From positions 1 to 9,346 of the forward strand of contig NZ_CAMLIX010000193.1 of the NCBI RefSeq assembly GCF_946479975.1: DNA of 9,346 bases, read 5' to 3'. The stretch is from an uncultured Flavobacterium sp. (GTDB taxonomy: Bacteria; Bacteroidota; Bacteroidia; Flavobacteriales; Flavobacteriaceae). The notes under the pieces were generated by a model. It ran no database searches, was not told the origin of the DNA, and saw only the letters and a program-made list of their open reading frames with translations. Positions within the stretch are counted from its first letter, which is position 1; every line of letters starts with the position of its first letter. The translations under genes and the position numbers were made by a program. Positions 1 through 6,127 of the stretch are shown here, in pieces.

Positions 1-403
1 CACCAGTATCCTAAAACCGCACAGATGTTATGACAGCTCGGTGCAGCAATACGTTGTGTTTGGTGATGAAACCTCTCTGGCGCTTGCCTCTTCCTTATTG
101 CCAGCTTTCAGGAAAAACAAGCAGCAGTTTGAGTTTTATTTTGAACTGGACCAGCAGAACGCAAATGTGCCTGAACTGCTGCAGCTCGAAAATTACACTA
201 TATTTCCCAAGGACGGATCGTTCAGAAACGAGGACTGGATTGCCGCTCTGCCTGCATTGCATAGGAAGGAGTCCAAAAGCAGCTGTTTCGTAATGACGGG
301 AAATGCGGCATCTGTGCAGACATTCCGCAAAGTCGTGAAAAGGTTTACTTCAGCCAAAATACTCTCCCACGGCTACTGGATGGAAGGGAAAAAAGGACTC
401 TGA
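1..403 (+). CDS. Siderophore-interacting protein (ferric reductase-like), C-terminal part
   Basis: The reading frame is open from the window edge (first full codon at position 2) to a TGA at 401-403, so only about 133 C-terminal residues are present. Seen: a GDET motif at residues 21-24 of the visible part, a region of alternating beta strands and helices, and an ending GYWMEGKKG. Known: siderophore-interacting proteins (SIP/ViuB family) are FAD-dependent NAD(P)H ferric-chelate reductases. Their C-terminal nucleotide-binding lobe carries a conserved GDETALP-like motif and ends in GYWxxGxxG. Inferred role: cytoplasmic release of iron from imported siderophores. A GTG at 41 lies in frame but inside the conserved domain, so it is not the start. 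A 69-residue gene follows after 17 bp on the same strand and probably shares the transcript. The family call is good; the substrate is unknown. Confidence 0.75.
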   Translation, partial: TSILKPHRCYDSSVQQYVVFGDETSLALASSLLPAFRKNKQQFEFYFELDQQNANVPELLQLENYTIFPKDGSFRNEDWIAALPALHRKESKSSCFVMTGNAASVQTFRKVVKRFTSAKILSHGYWMEGKKGL

Positions 404-420
404 CTGCTAAAGATCGATAT

Positions 421-630
421 ATGATATATGTATTCAAAACCTCTGTGGAGAGCCAGCAGATGGTACAAAAAATAACGGCGCTGCTTGACAAATTTATGCC
501 CGAGGCCCGGTGGAACTTCGATCTGGAGGATTGTGACAACATTTTCAGAGTATCGGAAAGCAGGTCGAGCCCGAAACAGATAGGTGCTTTTTTCCATAGC
601 CTTGGCTATGAATGTACTGAGCTGGAGTAG
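421..630 (+). CDS. Small conserved-looking protein, possible HMA-like fold
   Basis: This 69-residue protein begins MIYVFKTSV and ends SLGYECTELE. It starts 17 bp after the SIP-type gene on the same strand, which suggests an operon. The pattern beta strand (IYVFKTSV), helix (residues 10-25), beta strand with WNFDLEDCDNIFRV, then a C-terminal helix and SLGYECTEL resembles the ferredoxin-like fold of heavy-metal-associated domains. It has a single cysteine in DLEDCDN and no CxxC metal motif, so copper or mercury binding is not supported. No signal peptide or membrane segment is visible. The function is unknown; that the gene is real is supported by codon pattern, spacing and protein-like composition. 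Confidence 0.65.
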   Translation: MIYVFKTSVESQQMVQKITALLDKFMPEARWNFDLEDCDNIFRVSESRSSPKQIGAFFHSLGYECTELE

Positions 631-980
631 TTTTGCATTTATTCATTCATATGTGGTAATTTTTGAATAAGTAAATATCGTTCAGCTGAAGTTAAATACT
701 GATTTATTTTTCTTGAAACTTGTATCTTTTTTCTAACTTAATTCTTTTTGGTAAACTTTCATCCCAGACCTGCATCTTATACTATTCTGAAGAGTGACTG
801 CACTAAGCTGAAAAAGATAAAGTAGATTTTTGAATAGTATTTCTTTTTCAATTTAAGGGATTCTAAGGTTATTAGTGCTGGCCATCTTTCTTTTGAGATG
901 GCTTGCCTAGTTCTGGGGAATTCTTTCTTATTAGTCACCTACTTTTTTTGAGAAAACATGTGTTTTTTGAGAAGTGTGTA
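631..980. other. Intergenic region without recognisable genes
   Basis: No convincing coding frame is seen on either strand. Two modest inverted repeats occur. ATACTATTC at 779-787 pairs with GAATAGTAT at 832-840 across a 44-nt loop. GCCATCT at 881-887 pairs with AGATGGC at 896-902 across 8 nt. Neither is followed by a clean T-run, so neither is called a terminator. Confidence 0.5.
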
Positions 981-1026
981 AAAAGTCAAAGGCTTTAAAC
1001 ACTAGTGTTTAAAGCCTTTGACTTTT
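981..1026. terminator. Perfect 46-bp palindrome, probable bidirectional terminator
   Basis: Two 23-nt arms (981-1003 and 1004-1026) are exact reverse complements with no spacer; the centre is ACTAGT. The ends are A-rich on the left and T-rich on the right, so the structure gives a U-ending stem in either direction. It lies 26 bp beyond the displaced tRNA-Ser 3' end at 1053-1074, reading on minus. This fits the original terminator of that tRNA, separated from the gene by insertion of the island. A second small stem (1028-1034 with 1039-1045, loop TTCT) sits between the two. Termination is inferred; the palindrome itself is certain. Confidence 0.65.
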
Positions 1027-1052
1027 AAAGTTTCTTCTGAAACTTCTACTGG

Positions 1053-1074
1053 CGGAGAAAGAGGGATTCGAACC
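1053..1074 (-). repeat. Displaced tRNA-Ser 3' end, distal attachment site of the island
   Basis: These 22 bp match the 3' end of the intact tRNA-Ser at 6413-6434 at 21 of 22 positions. The match covers the discriminator G, the 3' acceptor strand, the T-stem 3' strand and the T-loop. Similarity stops abruptly on both sides. The one difference is in the acceptor strand (TTTCTCC here, TTCCTCC in the intact gene) and would still pair by G-U with the tRNA 5' strand. Direct repetition in the same orientation is what is left when an element integrates into a tRNA 3' end and brings its own copy. This copy would then be the original chromosomal end. Confidence 0.7.
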
Positions 1075-1126
1075 TAAGCTCCGCATCACGCTCTTATACT
1101 GCATTTCTAATTTTTTTTAACTACTG

Positions 1127-1143
1127 TGCCACGATTCTGCCAC
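1127..1143 (+). repeat. Bipartite GCCAC repeat, candidate integrase arm-type site (left end)
   Basis: TGCCAC occurs twice, at 1127-1132 and 1138-1143, exactly 11 bp apart, separated by GATTC. The same 17-bp unit, TGCCACGATTCTGCCAC, recurs at 6200-6216. It lies 52 bp inside the tRNA 3' copy, and the 6200 unit sits 50 bp inside a second tRNA-like 3' end. Known: tyrosine recombinases of integrative elements bind short repeated arm sites near their cores. That these are such sites is inference. Confidence 0.5.
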
Positions 1144-1429
1144 GAACTTTAAAATGTGCTAATTTAGCATGTAACGTATTGTTTATTAATTGGTTATAAT
1201 TCTGTTTTTTTTAATATAACAAAAATACATTTTTTTATAACATAATCAATTTCTGACGCAGCTTTTTGTATCTCTGTTTAAATGAGAATTTATAATTAAT
1301 GCCGTTTCCGATATTATTGTTGCACAGTTAATTATATGCTTTTGAATATAAGTAAGCCTCACTTTTAAAACTATATGCTTTTGCATATAGTGGAATATAT
1401 ATAATAATAGCTGTGTCATTTCTTCTAAA
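1144..1429. other. AT-rich island end without genes
   Basis: No coding frame was recognised. The segment contains a degenerate direct repeat of TATATGCTTTTG at about 1334 and 1373; the second copy forms part of the hairpin annotated at 1370-1391. Confidence 0.4.
1370..1391 (-). terminator. Hairpin downstream of minus-strand gene relic
   Basis: ACTATATGC at 1370-1378 pairs perfectly with GCATATAGT at 1383-1391 across a TTTT loop. Read on minus, the stem is followed by TTTT. It lies 38 bp beyond the stop codon of the gene relic at 1430-1609, where an intrinsic terminator would be expected. The stem is AT-rich and therefore weak. Confidence 0.45.
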
Positions 1430-1609
1430 TTATGACAACTCTAAGTCTTGTAATTTTCGTCCAAAAGTATCATCATTTGCAAGTTTAAGAAAATCTTCAT
1501 GGTGACCTAAGACCCGAAGTGTATTGAAATAAGCACCTGATAGCTATCCAATATGTTTAAGCATTTTAACGTGTTTATTTGTGATTAAGAGGCACACTTT
1601 TCTTAAAGT
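1430..1609 (-). pseudogene. C-terminal relic of an unidentified gene
   Basis: Reading on minus gives about 58 coherent residues interrupted by one TAG at 1544-1546 and ended by TAA at 1430-1432. The first block reads LRKVCLLITNKHVKMLKHIG and the second starts LSGAYFNTLRVLGHHEDF and ends GRKLQDLELS. The composition is protein-like, unlike the flanking AT-rich DNA. Upstream of the first block there is an in-frame TGA and no obvious start, so only the 3' end of a longer gene seems to survive. I do not recognise the family. Its place beside the island end suggests leftover element backbone, for instance a mobilisation or replication gene, but this is a guess. Confidence 0.45.
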
Positions 1610-1628
1610 TCATCATAAAACTGCAATA

Positions 1629-1719
1629 TTTACTGCTTTAGCAGTAAAAGAGCCTTTTTTATATTCATTTTGAATCCTCTGAATTTTCAAAATGCATTTT
1701 TTACTGCTAAAGCAGTAAA
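1629..1719. repeat. Two inverted 20-bp palindromic sites within a larger inverted repeat
   Basis: TTTACTGCT-TT-AGCAGTAAA at 1629-1648 and TTTACTGCT-AA-AGCAGTAAA at 1700-1719 are each near-perfect palindromes and exact reverse complements of one another. Their centres are 71 bp apart. Between them, CATTTTGAA pairs with TTCAAAATG, giving a nested structure of about 91 nt. The block lies between the minus-strand relic and the RteC-like gene on +. It could be paired operators for a dimeric regulator or a structured RNA; neither is shown. Confidence 0.55.
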
Positions 1720-1978
1720 ATTACTAATACTTCAAAATTTGGAGATTTTTACCCTTATCATAATTTTCTTAAAATACATATGTAATGTAAAAACTTAAAA
1801 GTTAAATAAATAAAAAGGTCGAGTGTGACAAATGATACAGATAATCCCATTTTCGACAATTACTTTAGCATTGTTTATAGTCAGATTTGTTTTACAGCTT
1901 AATAGCCTAAAAGCATTATGACTAATTGTTCGACAGAAACTTCTGTTGGGAAAAAATCAGAAATAATAATTTATTTAA
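1720..1978 (+). other. Leader region of the regulator genes
   Basis: Noncoding, AT-rich, about 260 bp. It contains the small inverted repeat ACAGAA-AC-TTCTGT at 1933-1946, only 32 bp before the start of the RteC-like gene, a plausible regulatory position. I found no clear TAnnTTTG promoter with a partner element, so no promoter is called. Confidence 0.35.
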
Positions 1979-2395
1979 ATGACGAAAGCCAAGACCTCTG
2001 AAATTTTAGATAATTTCTTTAAGCTCGATAAGAGGGTGAAAAAGATTGAAAACTTATTGCTCTTAAATGATTTTCAGAGTAATCAATCATCGTCTGAAAG
2101 ATGCAAAAGCTCTTATAGTAAAAGTGAGCTTGCAATTCTTTTTTATGTCCTAATGGATGAAGGTCTTTTATTTTTTGATCCATCTGATGTGAAAAAAAAT
2201 CGAATCAGTATTCAGGAATTTGTAAGTGAAAATTTTACATATAAAAATCATGAAGGAGTTCAGAAAAAAATAACTAGAATAAGTAGACAGTTTTCAGAGT
2301 GTAAAGGTTATACTTATAAAGAGAAACAGATTAAATTTTTAGATGACTTGATTGGGATATTGATGGAGCGAAAAAGAAAACTTGAGAACTGGTAA
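1979..2395 (+). CDS. RteC-like regulatory protein (C-terminal domain only)
   Basis: 138 residues. Seen: a helical N-terminus (residues 5-30), then the RteC-type signature, with LAILFYVLMDEGLLFF at 51-66, DVKKNR, ENFTYKNHEG, an RISRQFSECKGYTYKEKQ block and a C-terminal RKRKL. Known: RteC of the Bacteroides conjugative transposon CTnDOT activates excision genes, and RteC-like proteins are common on Bacteroidota integrative elements. They are usually about twice this length. The frame has a TAA immediately before the ATG at 1979, so the protein cannot begin earlier; either it is a short family form or the N-terminal domain has been lost. The HTH gene follows 41 bp downstream on the same strand. 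Inferred role: control of element excision or transfer. Confidence 0.75.
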   Translation: MTKAKTSEILDNFFKLDKRVKKIENLLLLNDFQSNQSSSERCKSSYSKSELAILFYVLMDEGLLFFDPSDVKKNRISIQEFVSENFTYKNHEGVQKKITRISRQFSECKGYTYKEKQIKFLDDLIGILMERKRKLENW

Positions 2396-2436
2396 GCTCG
2401 GGATGAAAAAAATATAACATTAACAAACAATTCAAT

Positions 2437-2718
2437 ATGACAAAGAAAGAAAAGAGACAGGCTTTTATAATGGAGATTAAAAATATTATAGATCCTTTAA
2501 TGGTAAAACTGGAAGTGATCGATTCAAAAATCAGTAAAGGGAAAACCTTGAGACCTGCCTATTACAGAAATGAAGATTTAAAAAAGATATTTGGTCTGTC
2601 TAATAATACTATTATAAAATACAGGCAGACTGGGATTCTTCCATATACTAAACTAGGAGATATATTTCTTTACGATAGTGTGAAGATTGAGGAAACTCTT
2701 CGTAAAAATAGTCTCTGA
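2437..2718 (+). CDS. Excisionase-like helix-turn-helix protein
   Basis: 93 residues. The N-terminal third is a charged helix. Residues 42-75 read as a winged helix-turn-helix: YYRNEDLKKIFGLSNNTIIKY, then RQTGILPYTKLGD with the typical wing turn. Known: small proteins of this type, with an LxISxxTxxxYRxxGxLPxxKxG pattern, are abundant on Bacteroidota mobile elements and include the excisionase-type DNA-bending proteins of CTnDOT. It follows the RteC-like gene, and that pairing of regulator and excisionase-like protein is common on such elements. The expected integrase partner is absent from this window. Function as an excisionase rather than a transcription regulator is inferred. Confidence 0.7.
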   Translation: MTKKEKRQAFIMEIKNIIDPLMVKLEVIDSKISKGKTLRPAYYRNEDLKKIFGLSNNTIIKYRQTGILPYTKLGDIFLYDSVKIEETLRKNSL

Positions 2719-2798
2719 ATGAATCTTTTTTTTTATAACAATATAAAGAGCAACTTTCTTTCTTTTTGGGAGTCTTGTTTCTTTAAAATAATAATAAT

Positions 2799-3566
2799 AT
2801 GGAGATAAACAGAATTCAATATGCTTCAGATCTGCATCTGGAGTTTATTAAAAACAAAGAATTTATGAGAGATAATCCCTTAATTCCAAATGGAGATATC
2901 TTAATTCTGGCTGGGGATATTGTACCTTTTTCGCTCATGGATAAACATCAGGATTTTTTTGATTTCTTATCCGATAATTTCCAAATGACATATTGGATTC
3001 CTGGAAATCATGAGTATTACCATTTTGATGTTCTTCTGAAAACAGGAACTTTTTATGAAAAAATTAGGAATAATGTAATCCTTCTAAATAATTATGTTGT
3101 AGAATATGATAATTTAAAACTGGTTTTCTCGACTCTATGGTCTCACATTAGTGAGGTTTCCCGATTAAATATTGAAAGAGGACTTAGTGATTTTCATGTT
3201 GTCAAATACGATGGAGACAGGTTTTCGGCAGATAATTACAATAAGCTGTATTTTGAGAATGTAGATTTTATTAGTAATGCCTTGGAAATAGTAGATTCTA
3301 AAAAAGTTGTCGTTGCAACTCATCATGTTCCAACTTTTAAAAAATATCCGAAAATGTATAAAAAGAGCCTATTGAATGAAGCTTTTGCTGTTGAGCTTTC
3401 AGAGCTTATTGAGAGGTTCGACCCAATGTGCTGGATTTATGGACACAGCCATTATAATACTAAAGATTTTAAAATTGGAAATACAAATGTGGTAACAAAC
3501 CAGCTTGGGTATATTCAGAGAGGTGAAAATGAAAGATTTGCCGCTGATAAGGTTTTTATTGTTTAA
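2799..3566 (+). CDS. Calcineurin-like metallophosphoesterase
   Basis: 255 residues with every metal-binding motif of the superfamily in order: SDLHLE (D11, H13), GDIV (G39, D40), GNHEYY (N70, H71), THHVP (H175, H176) and GHSH (H216, H218). The catalytic site thus looks complete, and two-metal phosphoesterase activity is expected. The substrate (nucleotide, nucleic acid or protein phosphate) cannot be told. There is no signal peptide, so it is cytoplasmic. It lies 80 bp after the HTH gene on the same strand and converges with the AbiE operon. Similar single-domain phosphoesterases are frequent cargo in phages and genomic islands. Codon use is AT-rich like its neighbours. The fold is certain; the biological role is not. 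Confidence 0.85.
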   Translation: MEINRIQYASDLHLEFIKNKEFMRDNPLIPNGDILILAGDIVPFSLMDKHQDFFDFLSDNFQMTYWIPGNHEYYHFDVLLKTGTFYEKIRNNVILLNNYVVEYDNLKLVFSTLWSHISEVSRLNIERGLSDFHVVKYDGDRFSADNYNKLYFENVDFISNALEIVDSKKVVVATHHVPTFKKYPKMYKKSLLNEAFAVELSELIERFDPMCWIYGHSHYNTKDFKIGNTNVVTNQLGYIQRGENERFAADKVFIV

Positions 3567-3592
3567 AATTTAAGATAGGAAATTTTTTTTTT
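3565..3592 (+). terminator. Weak intrinsic terminator after metallophosphoesterase gene
   Basis: AAAATTT at 3565-3571 pairs with AAATTTT at 3580-3586 across an 8-nt loop, running into a T-tract that ends at 3592. The stem overlaps the stop codon and contains only A-T pairs, so it would be weak. It lies between convergent genes. Confidence 0.35.
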
Positions 3593-3625
3593 ACTGGTTT
3601 TGAATTTAGATTTGATGTTTTTCTT

Positions 3626-4654
3626 TTAGTTGTCGTTCTGTGAGTTAAGGCCGTTCTCTTTAAAGCGATCATTAAGAACATTTAGTCTTTCTTTTAGCAT
3701 ATCATAGCTAAGTGTTGCGCCATAGAACATATTTTCTCTCATTTCTGTATAGTCCTGTCTCCATGCTTCATCCACTTCCGGAGGTGGAAGGAATGATAAA
3801 GTAGAATGGGTGTGTCTTTCATAAGATATGCCTCTCACTGCGGTGTATTTTTGCCTAAATTCTACAATGGTAAAAAATAGATTTTTATCCTTAACCGCAG
3901 AAATTCCGTATTCATTATCCATAACTTTTTCTAAATCATATAAATGTCTGGTCAGCCTACTAAATCTGATTTTATCAACAGGCTTACTAAATTCTTCATG
4001 AAGTAGAAAAACTTTCTCAAGAAAAGTTCTGGATGGTAATACTACGTTTGCATTAAAAGCAGGGATATTAAAAGATTGTTCAGGGAATGTTTCATCAAGT
4101 ATGGATGAAATAGGACGCATTTCAGAGGGTTCTCTTAGTGATCTGGCTCCGATTTCGATCAGAACTCTTTGAGGCAAGTAACCTGATCCATGATTAATTA
4201 CAGGCTTGTATATTAGTTCAATTGAGTGCGGGTCGCTTGTGTCATCGATATTTTCATCAGTTTTGAGGCTGAAGAGAGTATTTGGTATCCCAATTTTTAA
4301 AAGTTGTGCTTCAAGTTCATTTTTGAAGTCAGCAATGATAAATTGCCCAGAAGCTTTGCGAAGTTTTTTGATCGCAGTTTTAGAAAGTTCTCCTGGGAAT
4401 TTAAGAAAACTTCTATCTATAGCAAGATCAATATCCTCAGAGAATCGTTCAATTAAATTGTAAGCTTTACTTAATGAAGTTCCTCCTTTGAATATGAGAT
4501 GATCTGAATATTGGGAGGTAAAAATTGCCAGCAGTGTCACAGTGACCCACCAGTCTTTTTCAACAGCATAAGCAGGAAGCCCTTTTTGTGCTGCTGCTTC
4601 TGTAAATAAACCTGCTTTTTCTTCATCTGTTAATGAAATCCAATTTTTTATCAT
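3626..4654 (-). CDS. abiEii: AbiEii-family nucleotidyltransferase toxin
   Basis: Starting at the ATG at 4654 gives 342 residues. Seen: FKGGTSLSKAY at 55-65 and SEDIDLAI at 72-79, the GG(S/T)-x(n)-DxD signature of DNA polymerase beta-type nucleotidyltransferases with D74 and D76 as metal ligands, plus upstream EKDWWVT. Known: AbiEii (type IV toxin) is a nucleotidyltransferase whose activity inhibits growth; relatives such as MenT modify tRNA 3' ends. The frame is open 16 codons further up to 4702, but the 4654 start is preferred because its ATGA overlaps the antitoxin stop by 4 bp, the usual sign of translational coupling. Length and motifs are intact, so the toxin should be active. Role: phage exclusion or island maintenance, inferred from the family. 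Confidence 0.88.
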   Translation of the reverse strand: MIKNWISLTDEEKAGLFTEAAAQKGLPAYAVEKDWWVTVTLLAIFTSQYSDHLIFKGGTSLSKAYNLIERFSEDIDLAIDRSFLKFPGELSKTAIKKLRKASGQFIIADFKNELEAQLLKIGIPNTLFSLKTDENIDDTSDPHSIELIYKPVINHGSGYLPQRVLIEIGARSLREPSEMRPISSILDETFPEQSFNIPAFNANVVLPSRTFLEKVFLLHEEFSKPVDKIRFSRLTRHLYDLEKVMDNEYGISAVKDKNLFFTIVEFRQKYTAVRGISYERHTHSTLSFLPPPEVDEAWRQDYTEMRENMFYGATLSYDMLKERLNVLNDRFKENGLNSQNDN

Positions 4655-5268
4655 AGCTGCTGGTTTTCTGGTAATGCCGCTTTCATTATTGTTCGGATCC
4701 ATTCAGGAGCTAATTTAATATCATGACGCAGGCGTTCTATCTTTTCTTTTTTTAATATTTCAATTACTTTTAATCTCTCGTCCTCATTAAGCTGGTCTTT
4801 TCCCAATGTCTTAAGGCCTTGAATTACCAGTCCGCTTATTTCTCCAATGGAGGCCAGATTTTTTGTTGCTGTTTTTTTTAAATGTAGCGATCTTTTTCCT
4901 ATTGCTATTTTTCTGGCAACACCATCAGTAAGATATACAGCATTCATTGGTATCTGTGTAGAAAGTCCAAGAATGTTTAGAGAATATGCACCAGTAGGAA
5001 TAATGCGTGCCCGATCTCGACGCGCTATTGCCTTTGCGATATTCTCAATTGAAGGAGTTATTGTGATTCCAAGGGTTTTGTTTATTTCGGGCCTTGTATA
5101 AATACCTCTGGAAACTCTCATGATTTCTTTTTTTTCAGTAAGTCGTTCTAAGGATTTACTGATTGTTTTTGCACTTCCGAAACGAAGAAAATCGTCAGTA
5201 AAAAACACAGACCCCCTCTTGGCTTTTTTTATACGTTCAATTACTTTATTTTCAGTACTTTCTGTCAT
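4651..5268 (-). CDS. abiEi: AbiEi-like antitoxin (DUF6088 type)
   Basis: 205 residues. The N-terminal part (about 8-57) is a winged helix: a VIERIKKAKRG helix, FFTDDFLRFGSAKTISKSL as helix-turn-helix, then RVSRGIY at 51-57 as the wing. The middle and C-terminal parts (PTGAYSLNILGLSTQIP, YLTDG) match the AbiEi-like antitoxin domain, where a conserved alanine/tyrosine-rich segment precedes the NxxGL-type motif. Known: AbiEi represses its own operon by binding inverted repeats and neutralises AbiEii without stable contact. It is the first gene of the pair and its TGA overlaps the toxin ATG. A 14-bp-arm palindrome directly upstream is a fitting operator. Confidence 0.85.
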   Translation of the reverse strand: MTESTENKVIERIKKAKRGSVFFTDDFLRFGSAKTISKSLERLTEKKEIMRVSRGIYTRPEINKTLGITITPSIENIAKAIARRDRARIIPTGAYSLNILGLSTQIPMNAVYLTDGVARKIAIGKRSLHLKKTATKNLASIGEISGLVIQGLKTLGKDQLNEDERLKVIEILKKEKIERLRHDIKLAPEWIRTIMKAALPENQQL

Positions 5269-5282
5269 TTTTTAAGTGATAC

Positions 5283-5315
5283 TTTGTCGCAAATATAGTA
5301 AATATTTGCGACAAA
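5283..5315 (-). promoter_or_regulatory. AbiE operator and promoter palindrome
   Basis: Arms of 14 bp at 5283-5296 and 5302-5315 (core TTGTCGCAAATAT) are perfect reverse complements around AGTAA, and begin 15 bp before the antitoxin start. On minus, TATATTTG occurs at 5290-5297 and again, ending in the other arm, at 5312-5319. Both match the Bacteroidota -7 element TAnnTTTG. A repressor bound to the palindrome would cover either promoter. The 14-nt gap between the two is shorter than the usual -33/-7 distance, so which one is used is uncertain. Confidence 0.7.
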
Positions 5316-5431
5316 TATATTAATTTTATGTTCTTATTGAATGGAGTGATTTTTTTGTAGAATGTACCTTGTAATTTGCTTTAAGGAGAAAAGTTAAATG
5401 TACGGGATTTTTAAGTCGGATGGAAAATTTA
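5316..5431. other. Short noncoding stretch between AbiE operator and twin hairpins
   Basis: AT-rich sequence with no recognisable gene. It separates the AbiE control region from the first long hairpin. Confidence 0.3.
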
Positions 5432-5480
5432 CGATAGTTCTTCATCACAAAGACGAAGTCTTTGTGATGAAGAACTATCG
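5432..5480. repeat. Long perfect hairpin 1 (23-bp stem, 3-nt loop)
   Basis: Arms 5432-5454 and 5458-5480 are exact reverse complements around GAA. Pairing ends cleanly on both sides (A against G). The stem is of mixed composition, holding for example CTTCATCACAAAG, and is not followed by a T-run, so it does not look like a routine terminator. Confidence 0.85.
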
Positions 5481-5484
5481 GTTT

Positions 5485-5572
5485 CTAAATGGATACATGA
5501 GACGCTTATTGCTTACTTAATTTGGAAAAAGCGTTATTGTTTAAGCAATAAGCGTCTCATGTATCCATTTAG
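5485..5572. repeat. Long perfect hairpin 2 (31-bp stem, 26-nt loop)
   Basis: Arms 5485-5515 and 5542-5572 are exact reverse complements. The 26-nt loop includes TTGGAAAAAGCG. It begins only 4 nt after hairpin 1. The loop segment GCGTTATTG partly mirrors the CAATAAGCG part of the right arm, which offers a competing fold. A run of nine Ts starts 12 nt after the stem (from 5584 on +), so a + strand terminator role cannot be excluded, but the stem is far longer than usual. Confidence 0.85.
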
Positions 5573-5832
5573 GCAAAGTTAGTCTTTTTTTTTGAGAAAG
5601 TCAAGAGTTTGGAGATGTTTTGTTTGGGTTAAACGGTTGATTGTTAGTTTTTTGTTTTGCAGTAAGCCCTGTGAAATGTTGTAAAGGCAAGTAGTATTTA
5701 CTTTGAAATAGAGATCATAAATTTGATGTTTCTGCATTTTCTTAATTTTAAGATTCTTTTTCTATGTGAATTTAAAATTAATAATTCAGAGTGCTAGAAG
5801 TAATTAACTAAATGGCATCGAAATTTTGTTTT
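5573..5832. other. Noncoding AT-rich stretch
   Basis: No gene was recognised on either strand. It is T-rich on +, with a low-complexity tract near 5584-5660. It separates the twin hairpins from the repeat cluster at the right end of the island. Confidence 0.4.
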
Positions 5833-5951
5833 TCTACCTATGTTTCTACCTATTATAATTGTAAATTTCTTACCAGTTAGTAAGATGGGCTTTAAAATTT
5901 TCTTCAATTATGATATAATTGTTAATTATGTTATCTACCTATATTTCTACC
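5833..5951 (+). repeat. Paired TCTACC repeats, candidate recombinase sites
   Basis: TCTACC occurs at 5833-5838 and 5845-5850, and again at 5934-5939 and 5946-5951. In both pairs the period is 12 bp and the linker is TATRTT. The pairs are 101 bp apart in direct orientation. The arrangement (two half-sites about one helical turn apart, repeated nearby) parallels the GCCAC sites but with a different sequence, as if for a different integrase. Confidence 0.5.
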
Positions 5952-6033
5952 CCACCTTTCAAATTTTGAGCGTTTTAATTTAAGACATCAAAACTGGAAA
6001 GATTTTTAGCTAGCTTATATTAAGTTAGATCAT

Positions 6034-6084
6034 GTTCATTTTTTTGTAGTGTTCACTAAACGTGAACCATTTAAAAACGTGAAC
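6034..6084. repeat. GTTCAC/GTGAAC repeat cluster
   Basis: GTTCA at 6034, GTTCAC at 6051-6056, and CGTGAAC at 6061-6067 and 6078-6084. The second and third form a short inverted repeat around a 5-nt centre. The cluster ends 43 bp before the tRNA 3'-end-like sequence at 6128-6149, on the opposite side from the GCCAC sites. It may be another arm-site group; this is inference. Confidence 0.4.
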
Positions 6085-6127
6085 AGATAAAAAAAATGGA
6101 ATATGTTTTACCAAATCGACAAAACAG

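Noticed and set aside
30..597. Alternative frames across the SIP-type gene and the small gene (30-293, 345-542, 373-597)
   Set aside because: They overlap genes with clear family motifs and show no motifs of their own.
1629..1719. CRISPR array
   Set aside because: There are only two repeat copies, inverted rather than direct, and no cas genes.
4655..4702. N-terminal extension of the AbiEii toxin by 16 residues
   Set aside because: The frame is open, but it would overlap the antitoxin gene by 52 bp. The ATG at 4654 gives the usual 4-bp ATGA overlap and begins at the conserved region.
4206..5101. Open frames on + opposite the AbiE genes (4206-4463 and 4847-5101)
   Set aside because: They are antisense shadows of well-supported genes and have no recognisable features.
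5432..5572. Twin hairpins as integron attC sites
   Set aside because: attC sites fold imperfectly with extrahelical bases and have GTTRRRY/RYYYAAC ends. Here the arms are perfect, no matching ends are visible, and no integron integrase is present.
5432..5572. Twin hairpins as a retron msr-msd RNA
   Set aside because: No reverse transcriptase gene lies in the window, and the characteristic flanking a1/a2 repeats were not seen.
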